Shown: one piece after another, positions 22,874-28,464 of the stretch
Position numbering within the stretch: position 1 is the stretch's first letter
How the letters are laid out: each line of letters begins with the position of its first letter
Origin: Porogramme epimiltina
Lineage: Eukaryota > Basidiomycota > Agaricomycetes > Polyporales > Polyporaceae
Reading direction: 5' to 3'
Length of the DNA: 28,464 nucleotides
NCBI GenBank assembly: GCA_900155495.1
Contig: FTLJ01000571.1
Span: 1 to 28,464 of the forward strand
Translations under genes and position numbers: made by a program
Notes under the pieces: generated by a model
The model's input: the letters and a program-made list of their open reading frames with translations, nothing else
Told to the model about the DNA's origin: nothing
The model's database searches: none

Positions 22874-24904
22874 GCTTCTCGGAGGGAGCTGTTATCTTGT
22901 ACCTTGTGCATGTGGCCGCCGCGCCACATGGACGAAATCATCATCGCCCGCTGAACGGTCAAGCACCTTCAAAGTTTGGCATATCTGGGTTATCACAGCC
23001 TTCTGACCTCATCTATAGAAAGGAACTTTCCTCCAGACTTCCTGAAGCTGCTCCGAGTTTCCGGATATTTCTCTGTATTAGGTTTGCAGCACACGAGGTA
23101 GCTCAAGTGGCCGGAAGAAATGTATGAGGAAGAAGGACACTGAGGGCCGATGTCCAGAACAGTCTTACTTCCACAGCCTCATGTCCGGGTTCAGGTCGCC
23201 TCCGATGCCGCTTGTCAAATCCCGCGCCCGCTCGGAGATGACAGACGTACTGCGCGTTCGAGTCCTGGGGCGTTATGGAGATCGTTCCGTTTATCTGCAT
23301 CCTTAACCGCAACCCCCTTTGGTAGTGAGCGGAAGATATTCAACCTTTTTTCAAGTAACTTCGGCTATCCTTTCGAGTCGTGAGTCAACTTAGCCGAAGT
23401 CTTCTGCCGCATGTATTCCATACATGTGGAGGTTTTCTGGCAATGCCAGCACATGTGTCCCTGCCGTTACATGCGAAGATAGCGTCTCCGTTGTGGCTGT
23501 CATCAGCCGCGCTTCAACTGCCACACCGCCGCCTTCTCAGAACATAATTCCTCCACGCAACTGCGCACTCCTTCTCCTTCTTTCGTCTGTCGCCTACTTA
23601 CTGAGCAACCATTTAAAAGTGACCTATGAAACCTTCGGACGTCAATAATTAGCAGGGCGAGAGGATTGCCAGTTGCTTTCGGCCTTAGGCCACAACTTGA
23701 TTCAAATACCTTTAGATCAACTCTACATCCCCTAAGTGCTCACAACTTCGTGGCGGAGAGCTTGTAATCCCCCTCGAATCTGGTTGTGTCTTGTTATTTA
23801 CGCCAGGAACAAGTGAAGAGCTAAGATTATAATCTGCAAAGTATATATAAAGCTTGTGCTACGCCCAGTTGACAGCGCCCAGAATTCAAAGTGACACGAT
23901 CACGTGAATGTATGACATCGCGCTCACACGCCAATCCATTGTTTTTGAAGGCGGGTTGAATTCAACTCCGAGGTTTATCGTCTTCCACCGGCCGTTCGCC
24001 GTTCATCTCATAGATCTCTAGCTCCAAACATCGCTCTCATTTATACCCTCATGAATATCTTGACTTTGGTCTACAAGATGCGTTGACCCTAATACAGCCT
24101 GGACCACAAAGCTCATTGTACCAATGTGCGATGGGTGGATCGGGTAAGTGGTATGACCGCCAAACACAACTCACGAAGTGACTAGCTCTGACACACGTTT
24201 ATACGAAAGTGGTTGAACTGCCGATGTCGGATCGCGCACAAATTCTTCCTAAGTCATAGGATCGCTTCCATCAGCCTGGAAGAGGGCAGAGAACAAACCG
24301 AAATTGCACCACAGGGCCTGAGATCGAGGGCGAGGACTTCGAGTGGCGAAGGTTACGAGGCATTTCGGAGGTCGTCGGTGGTTTGTTATTGCCGATGTTG
24401 CTCCATCGACCAGTCCAAACCACACTTCTATGTGAGTTCTGTCTTCGAACCATGTTTACGAGCCCTCGAGGACAGCGTTACAAGTACACTCCTCAATGGG
24501 CCACGCCTTCGCATCGCACTGTGGGCCGGAAGCGATTAGTGTACTGCTATAACCTACGGACCTTCCAAAGGGCTCCGCGGCTTCTGACGGGGTACTGCCG
24601 CCCACATCATTGATTTCGTAATCCGTCAAAGATATGTGGTTGTAACACTTAGACCCTGCCCATATAGACAAGCATTGCTCTAGCCGTGTTCCGTGGCGCC
24701 ATCCTTCATCGAAGATGCTGACATGGGGCAATGCTTTCCACCCTAAGCTCTAGCTCATAGGTTGATCATTGGTCCCTAGAAGGGTGTAGGTGTTTCACAC
24801 ACTGGCAGGTGCGTTTCCCAAAACTACTTGTCCCTCCTGTGCTAAAATTTCTCGAACCGTGACAGGGCGATGTGTTGCTGCACTAGCTAGGTCACGCACG
24901 GTAA

Positions 24905-24910
24905 CACGTG
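24905..24910. promoter_or_regulatory. CACGTG upstream of tandem gene A
   Basis: A perfect E-box core 44 bases upstream of a TATAAA box and 141 bases before the start codon of tandem gene A. Spacing is compatible with a proximal promoter element; function is inferred. Confidence 0.35.
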
Positions 24911-24953
24911 GATGCTTTAGGTAGCCACCCCAGTCCTAGACGTCCCATCGCGC

Positions 24954-24959
24954 TATAAA
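24954..24959 (+). promoter_or_regulatory. TATAAA box of tandem gene A
   Basis: GCTATAAAGG, 91 bases before the ATG at 25051, a normal TATA-to-start distance with a pyrimidine-rich leader (CTACCTCCGCAACATCTC) in between. Genes B and C have similar CTATAAG boxes. Confidence 0.55.
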
Positions 24960-25050
24960 GGAGGGCATGCCTCGATCCAAGATCCAGAGAAAAGTGTTCT
25001 CCTAAACATCTTCCATCTGAGACTCTACCTCCGCAACATCTCTTCACCGT

Positions 25051-25639
25051 ATGACGAAAATCACTCCCAACGTCTACACCTCGTACGACGAGGTTGAGTG
25101 CACCGTGTCCCCACAAGGTCGTCTCGTTCGCGATGACCTCTCTACGTACGTGATAATTACAACGTCTGCTCCGTGGGGCTAATACTTTACCCCAGGGAGC
25201 ATGCCGGCCCAGCCCCCAGCAAGGCTGAGGATGTGCTGACAGAACGCGCTAGTACTCCGGACTCAGCTGGTAACCACTCTACTGAGTGTGTTCCGCTGGT
25301 TGCGGCAAGCCCCGAAGGCCCTGTCTTGTCAAGTACCAATGTGATTCCTGACGTCTCATTGTGCGTTTTTACTCTGGAAACTGTTTAAGAGAGTCGTGAA
25401 CCCTGATGGCGACATACAGCGCTTCTGCGACCTTCGACGCTCCACGCATCCTGAACCTCCTCGACGATCGGGTTGGGTTGCACCCCGATGCGACTGGGGA
25501 CGAAGGATCTGATTCCGATACCACAGAAGATGAGTGGAAACCGAGGGCACCTCCCAAGAATCCCACGCACACTGTCAGTGCCCCTCCGAAGCCGAAGCCT
25601 GTGCCAAAGCCTCCTAAGCCGAACAAGCCATCCCCGTGA
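25051..25639 (+). CDS. Tandem gene A: small disordered protein with acidic patch and K/P-rich tail, 3 exons
   Basis: Exons 25051-25145, 25196-25360 and 25420-25639 give 159 residues; introns are 50 and 59 nt and both are phase 2. The N-terminus (MTKITPNVYTSYDEVECTVS) is followed by a Ser/Pro/Glu-rich linker. A third-exon acidic patch follows (EGSDSDTTEDEW), directly before KPRAPPKNP, and the tail is Lys/Pro-rich (KPKPVPKPPKPNKP). No signal peptide, membrane span or known domain is seen. The acidic patch, aromatic-x-P-R-A-P motif and basic tail recur in the next gene and, more loosely, in the third, so I take them as tandem paralogs. Function is unknown; a nuclear or nucleic-acid/protein-binding role would be speculation from charge alone. 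Confidence 0.6.
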
Positions 25640-26207
25640 AAAGGATAATCACACGGAATATCGCGGCGGATGATATGTTATGGTTCTAACGTTTTGGGAT
25701 AGGATGTGTCCCCCCTCTATGATTCGTCTTTGCGGACAATTTCTATGTCGTGGATGATCCGGACTATGACGCAGAGAAACGGCACCTAGTGAAGCAGTGT
25801 AGTTACCCTAGGTTCTAGGACCTACAGATTCTATAGTTTGTTATACCCTTTCGAGCGAACATCGGCACGGCCCTGTGTTTGACATCCAACCACATGAGCG
25901 TCCAGGTACCCAGGCTGTGTCCCCCGCCTTCGACCAAGTGACCACCACAAATAGTACATGCATTGCGCGCTGGGCGGACTTCTATAAGAGACCGCCCATC
26001 GAGCCTTGAAGTAGCGGCAAGTACACATCGGTCTGCGTCCAACTCCTGTCCCCGAACCAAGCGCCTCACCTCATCCTCGGCTATCCGTGGATAGAATCGC
26101 CGGCAGAGGAGTCTATCGAGCGACTTCCCACTCTAGATTACCCAGTCTACGGATATCGACCGCACGAGGCCGAAGCAATCCACACCGTCACGGCGTCCAC
26201 CGTCCAG
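25640..26207. other. Intergenic segment between tandem genes A and B, with open frames on both strands
   Basis: On minus, a frame from about 26130 to 25815 stays open for about 105 codons, with a CTICGGH (CxxC) block and HSLGTWTLMWLDVKHRAVPM, and no ATG near its start. On plus, the frame of gene B stays open upstream of its ATG from about 26030, reading LILGYPWIESPAEESIERLP, also without an ATG. A stretch near 25730-25800 (FYVVDDPDYDAEKRHLVKQ) is open on plus. These may be remnants of an older gene or element. I cannot assign any of them. Confidence 0.3.
25983..25988 (+). promoter_or_regulatory. TATAAG box upstream of tandem gene B
   Basis: TCTATAAGAG, 225 bases before the ATG at 26208. No ATG is visible between the expected start site and 26208, so a long leader is possible. 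It matches the CTATAA boxes of genes A and C in sequence but not in spacing, so confidence is lower. Confidence 0.35.
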
Positions 26208-26855
26208 ATGTCCGAGTCCACGCCGCAGACGTAAGTGGACTTCCGAAACCGCTGTCAGGCTAACGCCTGGCTTCGGAGCCTCCGAGCCTGCTGAGCGCCG
26301 CGATGGGCTGACGTGCTCCTCCTTCCCGCCTCTCCTAACAGCACGAGCCAACCGATTAGCACGGAGGCCACGATAACGAGGGAGGTAGAAGTTGTCTACA
26401 ACGAGCAAGATGGACCCGTGCCGGCGGTTCTTGAAGTGAAGGTGACACGGTAAGCCTATAGACACCCTTCACTTGAGCGTGCCCGTGTGCTGATTCCTCC
26501 GCGTCTGCGGTGGGTTGCTCAGCTTCGAGGGGGATCTCAGGTGCGCAGCTTTCTAGTGCGTAACGTCTCCCGTGGCGATTCTAACAGAGTTTTGTCCACG
26601 GCCGCCGCTAGCGAGTCCGATGATGACTCGGATGACGAGTTCACTCCGAGAGCCCCGCAGAAGAAACCAACTGCCACTGGCACAACAGCTACTTCCAGCC
26701 TCGTTAAGGCCGATAAGAAGAAAGGTAGTGAAGCTAGCAACTTGAAGAACAACGGGGGTGATACTGGCGAGGGTGACAACCAAGGCGGGGGCGATGACGA
26801 GCAAGACAGGGACAACGGCCAGCAAGGCGAGGGAAAGAAGGAGAAGGGCAAATGA
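26208..26855 (+). CDS. Tandem gene B: small acidic/basic disordered protein, 4 exons with an 18-nt exon
   Basis: Exons 26208-26230, 26342-26449, 26523-26540 (18 nt) and 26588-26855 give 138 residues; introns are 111, 73 and 47 nt, all phase 2. The protein starts MSESTPQTTSQPISTEA, followed by VEVVYNEQDGPVPAVLEVKV. The short exon gives FEGDL; the last exon has the acidic patch SESDDDSDDEF, then TPRAPQKKP and a Lys/Gly/Asp/Gln-rich tail ending KGK. The 18-nt exon is supported by good splice sites (GCTCAG and GTGCGC), frame, and the 24-nt exon at the same place in gene C. Skipping it leaves the frame intact (one 138-nt intron), so it could be optional. No known domain. Paralogous to genes A and C by layout and motif. 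Confidence 0.6.
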
Positions 26856-27804
26856 GATTGCAGAATGGTAGCAGAAACACGACTGAGTTGGATTGGAGCA
26901 TTTTTAGGACGCACCGGGTGCGTTGGCGTCGCACTGTAGACACTGCAGGGAATAGAGATACCACAATCATGACAGAACTCTGTGCGCAGCGGAAAGGAGT
27001 AGTTATGTTAAGCTTGTCTCTCCGTGGCTCTCGTCGTTTGTTGGGACATCTTTAGCTTTAAAAAGCACCACTACACCAGCATAGTATCTCAACCTGCATC
27101 AACGTTTTAACGACGGTCTCCGGTGCTGTACGCTGATTAGCCCCGAGTCGGACCGGATCAGAGTAGGGTGGTGGAGCTAACCGTAAGTTTGTAAACTATG
27201 ATTGACACAATCGGCACAATGTCGAAGACAAGGCTCAGGGCGTTAGCCACAGTACAGCCAATAGTACACAGGAAACGAGTTGGTGGTGGTAGGTGGCAGA
27301 GTGCGATGCACCCTTTCCCGATTGATACGCGACCCGGCCGATCGATCGAGAGCCGGAGGCGCCCGGCGTCAATCCCCATCACCCTGGTCATCCTCCCACC
27401 GCCCGCAAATTTCTCTAGAAGTGGACTTCATTTGGACGTTGGTACAGATACTTGAATCAAGTGTGATGTGTGTGGTTTCTTGGGGGGGCCGGGGTTTGAG
27501 GGGTTGTGACTGACACCGGGACTGGTATCGGGCGCGCTGGGCCAAGTCCCTCCGCTCATCGGACGAAGATGCTACCACACGCAAGCTGTGAAGCTATACA
27601 TCGAAGTGTGGCCACCTTGCCTTGCAGCCGTCATGCAGCACCGACTCGTCCACAATAGACAGGCTATGTGCCCTCTTACACCTATCCCCCTGATATATCT
27701 ATTTTCTTAGCGCTGCCTGGTACCCGTGCTTGTGCAGCTATAAGAAGCAGTCGCCACCGGCGAGCTTACCAGCCTCAGTCACACTTGTGCCTCTCCATCA
27801 CGCA
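26856..27804. other. Intergenic region before tandem gene C
   Basis: About 950 bases. It holds the end of gene B's transcript, a TTTAAAAAG run near 27056, and the gene C promoter with a TATAAG box at 27739-27744. Frames at 27198-27455 plus and 27158-27391 minus overlap on opposite strands and have no domain. No degraded fourth copy of the acidic-patch motif was found. Confidence 0.45.
27739..27744 (+). promoter_or_regulatory. TATAAG box of tandem gene C
   Basis: GCTATAAGAA, 60 bases before the ATG at 27805, followed by a pyrimidine-rich leader ending CTCTCCATCACGCA. Similar to the box of gene A. Confidence 0.5.
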
Positions 27805-28437
27805 ATGTCTGTCCGGGCTTCCCTTCCGGTAGTGGTGATGACTGAGGTATCTGAGAGTCAAGAGGCCTCGTAAGCGAGGTTAGCAGCAGCGTGATCAGAC
27901 ACCTAACTGACTCCAGTTCCGTCTTATCTCAGGAACGGGCAGCCTTCGAAAACAACTATTGAAGAGCATATAGTGGAGAAAAATGGCGGGGAGGATGAAG
28001 ACGTACCGCCGAAAGGGCCATTGACCGCCGCCACCAACGTGGAAGCTTTAGATGTGACACAGTGAGTAGACTATCGCGCCGATATATCTGGCAGGATCCC
28101 TTGCTAACTCGGGGGTATATTGTAGAAGTACAGCAGTCGACGAGTCCAGGTGAACGAGATTGTCTTGAGTGATATTCATCGATGGTCTACTCACGTCGTC
28201 TCTAGTTCGGGCGGCGATGATTCTGCTAACGATAACGATACCGTTGACGACGACGACGACGACGACGACGATCTCGACTTCATCCCGAAAGGGAAGAAAA
28301 ACCCACCTAGTGCAGCAAAGGGGGTAAAGGTGAGGCCGAACGTCGACAAGACGAAGTCCCTAGGATCCCAGCCCCCACCCCCACCCCCACCCCCGCCTCC
28401 AGCGCCGGAGGAGACCAGGGGGAGGGGCCGGCGTTAA
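27805..28437 (+). CDS. Tandem gene C: small protein with poly-Asp patch and poly-Pro tail, 4 exons with a 24-nt exon
   Basis: Exons 27805-27869, 27933-28061, 28126-28149 (24 nt) and 28206-28437 give 149 residues; introns are 63, 64 and 56 nt, all phase 2, as in gene B. It starts MSVRASLPVVVMTEVSES; exon 2 reads GQPSKTTIEEHIVE with an acidic stretch and VPPKGP. The last exon carries nine consecutive Asp residues, then LDFIPKGKKNP, which matches the aromatic-x-P-basic position of WKPRAPPKNP and FTPRAPQKKP in genes A and B. The tail has eleven or so Pro residues and ends GRGRR. The Asp run is coded by (GAC)8, so its length may vary between strains. No recognised domain or signal peptide. Confidence 0.6.
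28246..28269 (+). repeat. (GAC)8 trinucleotide repeat in gene C
   Basis: Eight perfect GAC units followed by GAT, in frame, coding for nine Asp residues. An in-frame triplet repeat changes patch length without breaking the gene. Confidence 0.9.
28372..28400 (+). repeat. C-rich CCCCCA-type repeat coding for poly-Pro
   Basis: Short CCCCCA/CCCCCG reiterations in the last exon of gene C coding for a run of proline. Both this and the GAC tract lie in the same exon, which makes this gene prone to length variation. Confidence 0.75.
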
Positions 28438-28464
28438 ATGAAACGGTCACAAGGAAATCTGCTG

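Larger units (their letters stand above)
22016..25050. other. Gene-poor region upstream of the WW gene and the tandem gene array
   Basis: About 3 kb of balanced base composition. It holds the WW-gene promoter next to 22015, one doubtful small minus-strand gene (22480-22873, listed separately) and a minus frame at 22138-22434 (98 codons, HRYF, PATPSPSPAMSSFNLGG) that may be another exon. From 22900 to 24900 I see only short frames without domains. A TATATAAAG box lies near 23843-23851 but no credible gene follows it. No tRNA or repeat array was recognised. Confidence 0.45.

Noticed and set aside
24213..24539. Plus-strand 108-codon frame
   Set aside because: Overlaps another plus frame and a minus frame, no domain, no splice support, Cys/Arg-rich composition.

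Overview
The window looks like nuclear DNA of a filamentous basidiomycete, most likely an Agaricomycete. The genes are split by many short GT-AG introns (mostly 47-70 bases), the housekeeping proteins are fungal in type, and one gene is a WW-domain/multi-membrane-span protein of a kind I associate with mushroom-forming fungi. No bacterial, viral or clear transposon genes were seen. All exon models were built by eye from reading frame, splice sites and protein-family conservation. Every spliced model closes in frame.

Layout. 1-1855 is GC- and C-rich DNA without a credible gene. A ribose-phosphate pyrophosphokinase gene (minus) lies at 1856-3213. 3214-7531 is a long gene-poor block, again very GC-rich, ending in a purine-rich stretch downstream of DCP2. 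DCP2, the mRNA decapping Nudix hydrolase (minus, 7532-9845), is head-to-head with a small TPR-MYND zinc-finger protein (plus, 10169-10902). Then come, on plus, a GRAM-domain membrane protein resembling GRAMD4 (12106-14729), the meiotic cohesin kleisin REC8 (15029-17975) and isopentenyl-diphosphate isomerase (18270 or 18360 to 19362). A WW-domain membrane protein (minus, 22015-19605) is convergent with the isomerase. 22016-25050 is gene-poor with one doubtful small gene. 25051-28437 holds three small tandem plus-strand genes that seem to be paralogs and that I do not recognise.

The genes do not form a pathway cluster; most are housekeeping genes. The common thread is gene structure: the window is rich in microexons. 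The PRPP synthetase gene needs a single-nucleotide exon (position 2507) to keep its frame and to encode a conserved Asn. REC8 has an 11-nt exon, the WW gene has exons of 19 and 17 nt, and two of the tandem small genes have 18- and 24-nt exons. REC8 also seems to use a non-canonical AT-AG intron or a damaged donor. The tandem family at the right end (acidic patch, then an aromatic-x-P-basic motif, then a K/P-rich tail, each gene with a CTATAA-type box upstream) is the best candidate for an undescribed set of genes.
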